A stretch of 64,000 bases of DNA from Pseudolabrys sp035650955 (GCA_035650955.1 DASRGR010000003.1:1-64000); one strand, 5' to 3'; shown: positions 1-8,300, counted from the stretch's first letter. Numbers and translations: made by a program. Notes: generated from the sequence alone by a model not told the origin.

Positions 1-204
1 AACGACCGTGTCGATGTCGCGCAGCAGCGGGCGCCATTCGACCGGGCGCGTGAGATCCGAGACGGCGACCACCTCGACCGAGCGCGGGAAAATGTCGGCG
101 GGCTGGCGCATCGCCGCGCGCACCGCATGCCCGGCCGCGGCGAGCTCGGTTGTGAGCGCGCGACCCACGAAGCCCGATGCGCCGGTGACAAGGATGCGCG
201 TCAC
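1..204 (-). CDS. NAD(P)-dependent epimerase/dehydratase family protein, N-terminal part (cut by window edge)
   Basis: The first 68 codons of a minus-strand gene lie in the window; the rest is outside. The protein opens with a beta strand followed by GASGFVGR, the glycine-rich dinucleotide-binding loop of extended short-chain dehydrogenases (NmrA/epimerase type). An acidic stretch around residues 55-65 fits the second strand region. The start is a GTG at 202-204, directly before the TRILVTGASG segment; no ATG fits better. The substrate cannot be inferred. It is divergent from the DUF1326 gene, with about 90 bp between them. Confidence 0.75.
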   Translation of the reverse strand, partial: MTRILVTGASGFVGRALTTELAAAGHAVRAAMRQPADIFPRSVEVVAVSDLTRPVEWRPLLRDIDTVV

Positions 205-296
205 GATCTGCCTTTGCCGTAAAGGGGACCTACCCGAGTACAGCCGCCGTGGCCGTGCGTCATGGTAACACCTTCCCTGGGGGGATGGAGTGGACC

Positions 297-944
297 ATGG
301 CGGACAGTATCCCTCGATGGCATCTCGCCGGTGACTGGTTCGACATCTGCAGCTGCAACGTTCCTTGCCCCTGCGAATTTGCTCAGGCCCCGACCAATAA
401 CGCGTGCCGGGGCATGCTCGTCTGGCATATCCGTGACGGCCATTACGGCAAGGTACGGCTGGACGGCCTCAACCTGCTCGCGCTCGGCGCGTTCGAAGGC
501 AACATCTGGGTCGACGACACCAGGGTCAGCATGGGGCTGTTCATCGACGAAAGGGCCGATGCGCAACAGCGCGAGGCGCTGCAGACAATTTTCGCCGGCA
601 AGGGCGGAGGCTGGCCGGCGAGCTTCGCCGCCAAGGTCGGCGAAATCCGCGGCGTCGAATTCGTGCCGATCACGTTCGAGCTGGCGGACGACCTGGCCTA
701 CTGGCGCGCGGAGATTCCCGGCCGCGTCGCGGGACGCGCGGAGGCGCTGACCGGACCGACGACGCCGCCCGGCAAGCGCGTGCAGACCCTCAATCCGCCG
801 GGATCGGAAGTGGGCCCGGGCCAGGTTGCCACCTGGGGAAGCTCGACAGAACTCCGCAGCGAGGGATTTGGCTTCACGTGGACGGGCGACAAATGGTCGA
901 GCAAGCACATCCCGTTCGACTGGTCGGGACCTGATCCGGCGTAA
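297..944 (+). CDS. DUF1326 domain-containing protein
   Basis: A 215-residue protein matching the DUF1326 family by its opening (IPRWHLAGDWFDICSCN) and its conserved middle (NIWVDDTR, GLFIDERA). No biochemical function is established for the family. Four cysteines are packed at the start (C18, C20, C24, C26, pattern CSC-NVP-CPC), which looks like a metal or redox site. There is no signal peptide, so it is probably cytoplasmic. I chose the ATG at 297 because GGAG lies 6 nt upstream; an ATG at 285 and a GTG at 249 are in frame but have worse spacing. The next gene encodes a DUF2182 membrane protein, and this pairing is often seen in Rhizobiales, so the two probably act together. Confidence 0.85.
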   Translation: MADSIPRWHLAGDWFDICSCNVPCPCEFAQAPTNNACRGMLVWHIRDGHYGKVRLDGLNLLALGAFEGNIWVDDTRVSMGLFIDERADAQQREALQTIFAGKGGGWPASFAAKVGEIRGVEFVPITFELADDLAYWRAEIPGRVAGRAEALTGPTTPPGKRVQTLNPPGSEVGPGQVATWGSSTELRSEGFGFTWTGDKWSSKHIPFDWSGPDPA

Positions 945-969
945 TTCGTGTGATGGCCGCACAATGATC

Positions 970-1091
970 AAAGACGTGGATGCCCGGCATAAAGCCGGGC
1001 ATGACGACGGTGATGCAAAGACAAATCGCCCGGGATCGGGGCGGCCGCTTTCGACGTCATGGCCGGGCTTGTCCCGGCCATCCACGTCTTT
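970..1091. repeat. Compound palindromic intergenic repeat, copy 1
   Basis: Perfect 13-bp inverted repeats (AAAGACGTGGATG at 970-982 and its complement at 1079-1091) bracket two internal hairpins, GCCCGGC/GCCGGGC and GGCCGGG/CCCGGCC. Related sequences lie near 38.4 kb and 60.0 kb in this window. This is the style of the dispersed palindromic elements common between genes in Bradyrhizobium and its relatives. It separates the DUF1326 gene from the DUF2182 gene and touches the likely start of the latter. Confidence 0.8.
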
Positions 1092-1929
1092 GCCTCGCAT
1101 TCGGGGTTTTCTGGGCTGGTGGCACGCCGGTTCCTCGCTTGGCAAAGCGCGCCGAAACCTGCTGCTGTGCCTTCTTGTCCTGACATGCGCCGCCTGGGCG
1201 CTGACGCTTTATCACGCCCTCGACATGGACGCGCCGGCCGGCGGAACCATGAGCGGCGACAGCATGTCCGGAATGGACAACATGGCGAGCATGGCGACGA
1301 GCGGACTGTCGGCCGCTGGCTGGTCGCTCGCCGGCGCAGTCGTCTTCGTGGCGATCTGGACCGTCATGATGGCGGCGATGATGCTGCCCGCAGCCGCGCC
1401 GATGATCATGATCTTCGCATCGGCGCAGGCGCGGCGAGGCCAGGGCGCGCTTGTCCCGACCTGGATCTTTACCGCGGGATACCTGCTGGTGTGGCTGACG
1501 GCCGGGGTGATCGTCTACGTGATCGTCGAGGCCGCCACGGGCACGATGAGCCACTCCGGCGCGACCGCGTGGGCGCCGATCGCGCTTGGAACGATCCTGG
1601 TCGTGGCAGGCATCTACCAGTTCACGCCGCTCAAGCGCGTATGCCTGCGGCACTGCCGTTCGCCCTTCGCGTTCGTGGCGATGCATTGGCGCGATGGCCG
1701 TCTCGGGGCTGTCCGCATGGGCGTGGTGCACGGCCTGTTCTGCCTCGGCTGCTGCTGGGCCCTGTTCGCGGTGCTCGTCGCCGCCGGCGTGATGAGCCTG
1801 GCGTGGATGCTTGCGCTCACGCTGGCCGTCTTCGCCGAGAAGGTCCTGCCGCTGGGCGAGCTTACCGCCCGTGTCATCGGTATCGCGCTGATCGTTGCCG
1901 GCCTGGCGGTTTTCCTCCCGGCCGCCTGA
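1090..1929 (+). CDS. DUF2182 domain-containing integral membrane protein
   Basis: About 280 residues with roughly six hydrophobic segments, matching DUF2182 ('predicted metal-binding integral membrane protein'). The core has MMAAMMLPAAAPMI and a GLFCLGCCWALF segment typical of the family. Between the first two membrane segments lies a Met-rich loop (MDMDAP...TMSGDSMSGMDNMASM) like those binding Cu(I) in other proteins; copper is only my inference. The start is uncertain. The reading frame is open back to 826 but runs through the palindromic repeat, so the first start beyond the repeat (TTG at 1090) is given. ATG 964 and ATG 1225 are alternatives. It probably works with the DUF1326 protein upstream. 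Confidence 0.8.
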   Translation: MPRIRGFLGWWHAGSSLGKARRNLLLCLLVLTCAAWALTLYHALDMDAPAGGTMSGDSMSGMDNMASMATSGLSAAGWSLAGAVVFVAIWTVMMAAMMLPAAAPMIMIFASAQARRGQGALVPTWIFTAGYLLVWLTAGVIVYVIVEAATGTMSHSGATAWAPIALGTILVVAGIYQFTPLKRVCLRHCRSPFAFVAMHWRDGRLGAVRMGVVHGLFCLGCCWALFAVLVAAGVMSLAWMLALTLAVFAEKVLPLGELTARVIGIALIVAGLAVFLPAA

Positions 1930-1993
1930 GCGCTGCGCCGTCAACCTCCCGGACGTGGCCTGCCTCGGTGAATCCGGGCAGAGTACCGGCGCC

Positions 1994-4342
1994 ATGACGC
2001 AGAGGTTCGGAATTTCGCAGCCGGTGCGCCGCCGCGAAGACGCCCGGCTGATCACCGGTGCGGGATCGTTCGCCGACGACGTCAACGTGCCCGGGCAGGC
2101 GCATGCGCGCTTTCTCCGCTCCAGCCACGGCCACGGGCTGATCCGGGCGATCGACATCGGCGCAGCGAAAAACACACCCGGCGTGCTGGCGGCGATCACC
2201 GGTGACGACCTGCGCGCGGCCGGCGTCGGCTATATCCCCTATCTCCCGCTGGGCGGCTTCACGATGGATCCGCCGACCGACACGCCGCGGCCGGCGCTTG
2301 CGCAGGAGCGGGTGCGGCATGTCGGCGAGCCGGTCGTCATGGTGGTTGCGGAAACGGCGGCGCAGGCGACGGATGCGTGCGAGAAAGTCCGCCTCGAGAT
2401 CGAGCCGCTGCCGGCGGTGACGGACGTCGAGCGCGCCGTCGCGGACGGCGCCCCGGCGGTGTGGCCGGAGGCGCCGAACAACGTCGCGCTGACCTGGCGT
2501 TACGGCGACCGCACCGGCGTGGAGAAGGCCTTCGCGCGCGCCGCGCATGTGACGCGGGTCAAGCTCGTCAACAACCGGGTTCTCGCCAATCCGGTCGAAC
2601 CGCGCAGCTGCATCGGCTCTTACAATCCCGCCGACGAAAGCTTCACGCTGATCGCCCCCAGCCAGGGGGCGCACTTCTTTCATCGCGTGCTGTGCGAGCA
2701 CGTCTTCCGCATGCCGCGGGCGAAAATGCACATCCGCACATCCGATGTCGGCGGCGCCTTCGGATGCAAGGAGCAGCCATATCCGGAAGATATCGCCGTG
2801 CTGCATGCGGCAAGGCTGCTCGGCCGGCCGGTGAAGTGGTCGGGAACGCGCAGCGAGCATTTCCTCTCGGACAACCATGCGCGCGATGCGGTCATCGAGG
2901 CCGCGCTCGCGCTCGACGCAGACGGCCGCTTCCTCGCCATCCGGGCAAGGCTGCTCGACGGCATCGGCGCCTATTGCTCGTGCCATGGCGCGCATATTTC
3001 CATCCGCAACACGACCAACGGGCTTCCGCTGATGTACGACGTTCCGCTGCTCGACGTCGAAATCAGCCTGGTGCTGACCAACACCGCGCCGATCGGCCCC
3101 TATCGCGGCGCCGGGCGCGAGCAGGCGTCCCTGATCACCGAGCGCCTGGTCGAGCAGGCGGCACGCGAGCTCGGCCTCGACGCGGTCGCGCTGCGGCGGC
3201 GCAATCTCGTTGCGACACAATCGATCCCCTACCTGTCGGCGTCGGGGCAGACCTATGACAGCGGCGATTTCGCAGGCCTGCTGGACAAGACGCTGGCGCT
3301 CGCCGACTGGGAGGGGTTCGACGCGCGGGCGCGCGAATCGGCGGCAAACGGCCGCATCAGGGGCCGCGGGCTGTCGTGCTTCGTCGAGTGCGTGGGGGCT
3401 TATCCGTTCGAAGGCGCGGACATCCGCTTCGCGGCGGACGGCAGCGTCACCGTGGTCACCGCGACGCAGTCGTCGGGGCAGGGGCACGAGACGAGCTTCG
3501 CGCAGCTCGCCGCGGACCGCCTCGGCATCCCCTTCGACAAGGTGCGCATCAAGGAGAACGACAGCGCCGATTTGCCGAAAGGCCTGGCGAGCGTCGGCTC
3601 GCGCTCGATGATCATGGCCGGGTCGGCGATCGCGATCGCCGGCGACGCGGTGATCGAGAAGGGGCGCGCGCTCGCCGCGCACGTGCTCGAGGTCAGCAAG
3701 GCCGATCTCGACTTCCGCGACGGGTCGTTCCGCGTGCGCGGCACCGATATCGCGATCGGGCTGCTCGAGCTTGCCGCGCGGGTGCGGTCGCTGCGCGACC
3801 TGCCGCCGGAGCTTCCGGCGTCACTCGATTCGACCGGCGAATACACGGCTCCGGGGCTGCACCATCCCAACGGCTGCCACGTCTGCGAAGTCGAGATCGA
3901 TCCGGAAACGGGCAAGGTGGACGTCGTCGCCTACTGCGCCGTCGACGACGTCGGAACCATCATCAATCCGCTGATCGTGCACGGCCAGATCCACGGCGGC
4001 GTCGCGCAAGGGATCGGACAGGTGCTGCTGGAACGCATCGCCTACGACGATGACGGGCAGCTGATCACCGGATCGCTGATGGACTACGGCCTGCCGCGCG
4101 CGGAGAACCTCCCGTCGCTGCGCGTTGATTTTCACCCGACGCCGTCGACGAAAAATCCGATCGGCGTCAAGGGCTCGGGCGAGTGCGGCGTCACCGGATC
4201 GATTCCGGCGGTGCTGAATGCGGTCAACGACGCGCTGGCGCGCGCCGGCGCGTCGACTGCGATCGGCCTGCCGGTGACGCCGGAAAAAGTCTGGCGATCC
4301 CTGCGCGACGCGGCATCGGCGCCGGCCCGAAAATTTCCGTGA
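1994..4342 (+). CDS. Xanthine dehydrogenase family protein, molybdopterin-binding (large) subunit
   Basis: A 782-residue protein of the CoxL/XdhB family, the usual length. Visible hallmarks are VRRREDARLITGAGSFADDV at the start, the Mo-cofactor loop GGAFGCKEQ, the GPYRGAGREQA segment, and near the C terminus GVKGSGECG, where the glutamate is the expected base of the molybdenum hydroxylase reaction. The loop reads GGAFGCK rather than the AYRCSFR signature of true form I CO dehydrogenases, so the substrate is not CO by this criterion and remains unknown. The ATG at 1994 starts at the conserved N terminus. No FAD-binding (CoxM) or 2Fe-2S (CoxS) subunit gene is adjacent, which is unusual. Confidence 0.9.
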   Translation: MTQRFGISQPVRRREDARLITGAGSFADDVNVPGQAHARFLRSSHGHGLIRAIDIGAAKNTPGVLAAITGDDLRAAGVGYIPYLPLGGFTMDPPTDTPRPALAQERVRHVGEPVVMVVAETAAQATDACEKVRLEIEPLPAVTDVERAVADGAPAVWPEAPNNVALTWRYGDRTGVEKAFARAAHVTRVKLVNNRVLANPVEPRSCIGSYNPADESFTLIAPSQGAHFFHRVLCEHVFRMPRAKMHIRTSDVGGAFGCKEQPYPEDIAVLHAARLLGRPVKWSGTRSEHFLSDNHARDAVIEAALALDADGRFLAIRARLLDGIGAYCSCHGAHISIRNTTNGLPLMYDVPLLDVEISLVLTNTAPIGPYRGAGREQASLITERLVEQAARELGLDAVALRRRNLVATQSIPYLSASGQTYDSGDFAGLLDKTLALADWEGFDARARESAANGRIRGRGLSCFVECVGAYPFEGADIRFAADGSVTVVTATQSSGQGHETSFAQLAADRLGIPFDKVRIKENDSADLPKGLASVGSRSMIMAGSAIAIAGDAVIEKGRALAAHVLEVSKADLDFRDGSFRVRGTDIAIGLLELAARVRSLRDLPPELPASLDSTGEYTAPGLHHPNGCHVCEVEIDPETGKVDVVAYCAVDDVGTIINPLIVHGQIHGGVAQGIGQVLLERIAYDDDGQLITGSLMDYGLPRAENLPSLRVDFHPTPSTKNPIGVKGSGECGVTGSIPAVLNAVNDALARAGASTAIGLPVTPEKVWRSLRDAASAPARKFP

Positions 4343-4356
4343 GCGGTCGACCGGAG

Positions 4357-4626
4357 CTACCAGTGGCCGGGCCAGTTCACTCCCGGCGCATAGGGGTCGT
4401 CGCGGTCATACCGATTTGGCGCGGGGCTGTACGCGTAAGGATCGCGGTTCATCCGGCGGACCGCCGGACGCGCATGCGTTGCGCCGGTGCTGGCCGCCTC
4501 GGATTGCGATTGTGCGGTACCCTTCGTGCCCGACATCCGCTTGGCGGCAAGGGCAGGGCCTGACACCGCCAGCAGTAACGCCGCGGCCAGCGCCGCGATG
4601 GGACATCCTGTCATCGTCGTTTTCAT
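4357..4626 (-). CDS. Small secreted protein of unknown function
   Basis: An 89-residue protein with a clear Sec signal peptide (MKTTMTG, then a hydrophobic Ala/Leu core, cleavage after ALA near residue 27). The short mature part is rich in Ser/Thr and then in Arg/Asp/Pro/Tyr and ends in NWPGHW. The ATG at 4626 was chosen because it puts the signal peptide at the N terminus. The gene converges on the molybdopterin-subunit gene with only 14 bp between the stop codons. I do not recognise a family. Confidence 0.6.
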   Translation of the reverse strand: MKTTMTGCPIAALAAALLLAVSGPALAAKRMSGTKGTAQSQSEAASTGATHARPAVRRMNRDPYAYSPAPNRYDRDDPYAPGVNWPGHW

Positions 4627-4849
4627 TGGTTCCAAAGCCGGCATCTCTGCCGGCGCCTTTCGTCTCGCCGGCCAGAACGCTGCGCACCGGTCGAAGCCTG
4701 CGTCGAATCATTTGTCTGTTACCCGGCGGATTGCCGCCTTTTCCGAGCAAGCGGCAGCAATATCGCGAAGCCGGTTTTCGGTCGCGCCGATCTCTTTCGC
4801 CAGGCGCATCACGTCAATCCCGCGATCGGCCGTGGTGCGCTCCTCTCAA

Positions 4850-5545
4850 TCAACCGGCGATCTTCGGGGACTGCTGCAGGACGACCACCGGGGCGCCAAC
4901 CGGCACGCGTGCGTAGAGATCGATGACATCCTGGTTGAGCATGCGGATGCATCCGCTCGAAACCGCCTGTCCGATCGAGTCCGGTTCGTTGGTGCCGTGA
5001 ATGCGGAAATAGGTGTCCTGGCCGTCCCTGTAGAGGTAGAGAGCCCGGGCGCCGAGCGGGTTGGCAACGCCTCCGGGCATACCGCCCGCATATCGCGCGT
5101 ATTTCGGAATGCGCGCGATCATGCTTTCGGTCGGCGTCCACGACGGCCATTCCGACTTCCTGCCGATGACGGCGGAGCCGCGAAAGTTCAGCGCTTCCTC
5201 CCGTCCCACACCGACCGCATACCGGATCGCCGATCCGTTCCCGGTCACGAGGTACAGACGGCGGCCTTCGACATCGACAACGATCGTTCCCGGGCGATAC
5301 GGGCCGTTATAGCGGACGACGGAGCGCAGCAGATTCCGGTCGATCTCGGTCAGATCAACTGCGGGAATCCTGTGGCCGCCGTCGACAACCTCGCCGTAGA
5401 GGGAGTCGGTGCCGGGACTTCCAAAACGCCCCTGCTCGATGACATCGAAATCCGAAACGGAACAGCCCAGCAAGAATGTGCCAAGGCCGAACACCGCCGC
5501 CCGGCGCGTGATGCAACTGACAGACAAGGCCGTGCCCACGGGCAC
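4850..5545 (-). CDS. L,D-transpeptidase (YkuD/ErfK type) lipoprotein
   Basis: A 231-residue cell-wall enzyme. The YkuD signature is intact: H183 in RIHGTNEP followed by S197-G-C199-I-R-M, with Cys199 the acyl-enzyme nucleophile that makes 3-3 peptidoglycan cross-links or attaches proteins. The N terminus has a lipobox (LLGC, Cys28), so it is probably anchored in the envelope and acts in the periplasm. The family often carries an RR in the signal (TRR here). The small membrane protein gene lies only 16 bp upstream on the same strand, so the two are likely co-transcribed. Confidence 0.92.
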   Translation of the reverse strand: MPVGTALSVSCITRRAAVFGLGTFLLGCSVSDFDVIEQGRFGSPGTDSLYGEVVDGGHRIPAVDLTEIDRNLLRSVVRYNGPYRPGTIVVDVEGRRLYLVTGNGSAIRYAVGVGREEALNFRGSAVIGRKSEWPSWTPTESMIARIPKYARYAGGMPGGVANPLGARALYLYRDGQDTYFRIHGTNEPDSIGQAVSSGCIRMLNQDVIDLYARVPVGAPVVVLQQSPKIAG

Positions 5546-5561
5546 CTCCTTTCAATCTGCG

Positions 5562-5825
5562 TCAGCACCGGATCGGCAGCCATCGGTAGATCAGGCCGAA
5601 GATGCCGAGATGGAAGAACCCTTCCGAGAAGCCAAGGATGGCTCCCATCAGTACTCCGGTCGCGGAGATCGAGTAGCCGTAGGGGCCGTAGAATTGCGTC
5701 AGCAGCTCGGCGAAAGGACGCATGCCCGGAACGCCTGCGAGCGCGCAGATCGTGACGATCACCGCGTGGAGGGAGAAAAAAAGTCCCGCCGCGACTGCAA
5801 ACCTGAGGACCGGAAACCCGTTCAT
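5562..5825 (-). CDS. Small membrane protein, DUF5676-like
   Basis: An 87-residue protein with two or three hydrophobic segments. The C-terminal part (GAILGFSEGFFHLGIFGLIYRWL) resembles the DUF5676/holin-like small membrane family, where a Gly-rich segment leads into GFxxGFxxGxxFAWLYN. The ATG at 5825 is chosen because the upstream extension (to 5927) is polar and not membrane-like. It is likely in an operon with the L,D-transpeptidase gene 16 bp downstream. A role in the envelope is inferred from this neighbour only. Confidence 0.65.
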   Translation of the reverse strand: MNGFPVLRFAVAAGLFFSLHAVIVTICALAGVPGMRPFAELLTQFYGPYGYSISATGVLMGAILGFSEGFFHLGIFGLIYRWLPIRC

Positions 5826-5966
5826 GGCGACGCTCCGGACTTTCGCACGAATTGGCGTGGCCGCATAGCCGCGCCGTCCTGTATGATTGAATCGCGCGTC
5901 GGACAGAGACGCCTTGACCCAGGTCAAGGTTCATTCGTTTCGGCGGCGCCGTTGGGAGGCACTGTC

Positions 5967-6134
5967 ATGAGCAAGATCATCGCGGAACGAAGCGATACCG
6001 ATGAGCGCACTGACGAGCAGACATTCTTCCCGGATATTCCTGACGCGTGGCTCGAGGCAACCGGATGCGGGGACGCGCCGGGTGGCTACTACACCGAATT
6101 TGCCTACTGCACCCGGGTGCTCTGCCCCGGCTAG
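5967..6134 (+). CDS. Small 55-aa peptide with Cys/Thr/Gly/aromatic-rich C terminus (possible RiPP-type precursor)
   Basis: A short ORF with a strong Shine-Dalgarno (GGGAGG) about 8 nt before its ATG. The first 30 residues are acidic and hydrophilic with no signal peptide and end in PDIPDAWLEA. The last 24 residues are Gly-, Thr-, Tyr- and Cys-rich, with Cys at 34, 48 and 53 and Thr at 32, 43 and 49. This leader/core organisation recalls precursors of ribosomally made, modified peptides such as lanthipeptides. No modifying enzyme, protease or exporter is next to it, so that reading is speculative. It could equally be a small conserved protein of another kind. Confidence 0.55.
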   Translation: MSKIIAERSDTDERTDEQTFFPDIPDAWLEATGCGDAPGGYYTEFAYCTRVLCPG

Positions 6135-6185
6135 CGCAGCGGAAGTTCCACCGGAACCAGCGGCGCGGACGGCTGTTATTGCCCA

Positions 6186-6725
6186 GTGATGAACGCCTCC
6201 TTTCCTGCGAAACCGGCGGCACTGGGCGCCGCCACCGCGGTGCTGGCGCTGCTGCTGCTTGCCGGCGATGCCGGCGCGCAAGGCAGGACAACCATGGGCC
6301 CGCTTGCGGCCGGGAGCCCCTTCGCGGAGCTTGAGGGCCGCTGGTCCGGGGCCGGCACCATCGACCTGGCAAACGGCCGGCACGAGCCGATCCGATGCCG
6401 TGCGGCCTACGACGTTCTCGAGGCGCAGAACAAGATTCAGCTCAACATCAACTGCGCCAGCGAAAGCTACAGGTTCGACCTGCGCGCCAGCGCGACTTAC
6501 GAGGCCGCCGCAATTACGGGAACCTGGAGCGAATCGAGCCGCAATGCGGCCGGGACGCTCTCGGGCAGGGTGGAAGGCGCCGGCTTTCAGGTTGTCGCGA
6601 AGGGGCAGACATTCGCCGCCAGCCTGAATCTGCGCACGCACGGCGACAGGCAATCGGTCACGATCAGGTCGCAGGACGAGCAGGCCGAGGTGCGCGGCGC
6701 AACGATCAGCCTTCAGCGCGGGTAA
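6186..6725 (+). CDS. Secreted protein of unknown function
   Basis: A 179-residue protein with a Sec signal peptide (hydrophobic segment at residues 11-27, cleavage after AGA near 31). The mature part contains EGRWSGAGTIDLANG and a repeated beta-rich pattern, consistent with a small beta-barrel or lipocalin-like fold. It has two cysteines that could form a disulfide. Similar periplasmic proteins occur in Bradyrhizobium-type genomes, but I know of no assigned function. The start codon is ATG 6186 or ATG 6189. It lies 51 bp after the 55-aa peptide gene and could share its transcript. Confidence 0.7.
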   Translation: MMNASFPAKPAALGAATAVLALLLLAGDAGAQGRTTMGPLAAGSPFAELEGRWSGAGTIDLANGRHEPIRCRAAYDVLEAQNKIQLNINCASESYRFDLRASATYEAAAITGTWSESSRNAAGTLSGRVEGAGFQVVAKGQTFAASLNLRTHGDRQSVTIRSQDEQAEVRGATISLQRG

Positions 6726-6738
6726 CGGGTCGACAGCC

Positions 6739-7323
6739 TTATTGGCCGGTGCAGATGGTGCGGTAAGCGGTTGCCGCAACCGATGCCGGATTGTCGTCGA
6801 CGATGTAGGCCTGATCCTCCTTCACGAGATAGAGGAACGGCCGCTCGCCTGTGTCTTCTCCCGACGGTTTCTTTCCCCTGACCTGGCCGCAGATCGTATC
6901 GACGGCGTAGCCGAATGCGTTCTTTCGCATGGCGCGCTTCAGGTTGTCGAATACGGCCGACGACGGATCCTCCATTTTTGCGGCGACGGTGACCTTCGCC
7001 TTGTCCAGGGCCGGATCGGACGCGGCGGGCTGCTCCGGCGCCTTTTCCGTCGCCGCACTGGCGCCGCTTGCCAGGGTCGCGGGCGCAGGTGACGGCTCAG
7101 TCTTCGCGGCCGTGCTTGCAGACGCTCCGGATTTTGTCCTTGGTTTCGCCCCGGGTTTCGCTTTGGCGGTTGCGTGCCTGAACTGTGCCGGCCTTGCTTT
7201 CGGCGGATTGGCGGCAGGTTCCGTCGGGACGGCCTCGCGCGACAGGAACACTTCCTGGCGCGGCATGGGGCAACTGCAGCCGAGCAGGATTGCGCACAAA
7301 GTGCCGATGAGAAGCAGCCGCAT
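6739..7323 (-). CDS. Lipoprotein of unknown function with Ala/Pro/Lys-rich linker
   Basis: A 194-residue protein. The start at 7323 gives a textbook lipoprotein signal (MRLLLIGTLCAILLGC), so it is probably anchored to a membrane facing the periplasm. A low-complexity linker rich in Ala, Lys and Pro (about residues 25-105) leads to a compact domain of about 90 residues containing AAKMEDPSSAVFDNLKRA, an ICGQVRGKKPSGE segment and a final YRTICTGQ. Two cysteines may pair. The C-terminal pattern occurs in several small alphaproteobacterial hypothetical proteins. The gene converges on 6186-6725 with 13 bp between stops. Confidence 0.65.
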   Translation of the reverse strand: MRLLLIGTLCAILLGCSCPMPRQEVFLSREAVPTEPAANPPKARPAQFRHATAKAKPGAKPRTKSGASASTAAKTEPSPAPATLASGASAATEKAPEQPAASDPALDKAKVTVAAKMEDPSSAVFDNLKRAMRKNAFGYAVDTICGQVRGKKPSGEDTGERPFLYLVKEDQAYIVDDNPASVAATAYRTICTGQ

Positions 7324-7511
7324 CCAATCTGTCGGGGCAGAGCTCCGTCCACCTGCAGGAGCCGATCGGCCGGTGATGTAAATGACGCGCAACGAACGGC
7401 GACGGCAGGCAGGTACCGTCGCCGGAAGTTACGCGCAACATGGTTAACCGTTCGCGCGAAGCGCGGCGGCTGCTGTGCCTCGCACCAGGTGCGTTGGGCC
7501 GCCGCGTGCCA

Positions 7512-8000
7512 TCAGCTTGCGGCTCTTGAAGCCTCCTGGGGTCGCCCGGATGATCCGCGATAGGCCATGCGCGCGTGGCCGGCGCAGTACGACATTCCAT
7601 CGACCGTGGCATTGCCGCAGAACGTGAAACCGGCGGCAGCGGCGCCGCCGATCGGCCAGCGGCATTTGCGCGGCGCAAGGTTGAGCAGCGAGCAGGGCTC
7701 GGCGCTGACGACATCGTCGGCAACGGGCGCGGATGCGAAAATCGCCTTGAGCATCAGTCGCTGCGTCAGCACCTGCGGCCGCCGGAGCGAACCGCCGTTG
7801 CGCGGCCGCGGTGCCGCGGGGCTTCGCCCACGCGACAGACCGAGGCGGTTGAGCTTGCCGATGACGGCGTTGCGTGAGACGCCGATCGCGTCGGCGATCT
7901 GTGCGCAGGTGAGGCCGGCGCTGACGCCGCTCCTGAGCTGCGCGATGCGCTCGGCGGTCCAGGTTTCGCGGGAATTCTTCCCGGGTGTTTCGATGGTCAT
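7512..8000 (-). CDS. gcrA: GcrA-family cell cycle regulator (paralogue)
   Basis: A 162-residue transcription factor. The N-terminal helix-turn-helix (residues 13-55: ETWTAERIAQL, GLTCAQIADAIG, VSRNAVIGKLNRLGL) is diagnostic for GcrA. The C-terminal domain that contacts sigma-70 has the conserved CRWPIG, TFCGN and SYCAGHARMAY segments with C113, C128, C139 and H142. GcrA binds methylated GANTC sites and recruits RNA polymerase in the alphaproteobacterial cell cycle. The central linker is short and Pro/Arg-rich. Many Rhizobiales carry more than one GcrA-like gene, so this may be a paralogue and not the cell-cycle master regulator; the symbol is a family label. Confidence 0.85.
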   Translation of the reverse strand: MTIETPGKNSRETWTAERIAQLRSGVSAGLTCAQIADAIGVSRNAVIGKLNRLGLSRGRSPAAPRPRNGGSLRRPQVLTQRLMLKAIFASAPVADDVVSAEPCSLLNLAPRKCRWPIGGAAAAGFTFCGNATVDGMSYCAGHARMAYRGSSGRPQEASRAAS

Positions 8001-8300
8001 GTTTGGCCTCGTGACCAGTTGACGCGGCCGGGCTGGGCCGCGGGCAGGGCGAGGTCGAACGCCGCTCGCGGGAGCGCTCGCTCAGCGAATGCCGGGTTCC
8101 TGCGGCTGGCCGCGCCCATCGATGCCGTTCAAACGCAACGCCGCCCGGCATCGACCCGCATCGCGCGATCGGACTGCAACAACCCGTCACGGCTGGCCGG
8201 CGTTACGTCCCGCATTGGGCCGCAGAGAACCGGTTTCGCGGTCCCGCACGCCTTTTTGTCTCACAATTCGGGAACGCCCCGCCGACCGAAATCCATCGCC
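8001..8300. other. Intergenic region upstream of the gcrA-family gene
   Basis: Together with the promoter-like stretch to its right this is a 397-bp gap between divergent genes. No ORF with a plausible start, domain or codon pattern is present on either strand. It should hold the promoter of the gcrA-family gene, but I see no clear -35/-10 pair there. Confidence 0.5.

Noticed and set aside
1874..3682. 602-aa frame antisense to the molybdopterin-subunit gene
   Set aside because: Composition is Arg/Asp/His/Ala-biased with no motif; the plus strand has clear family motifs.
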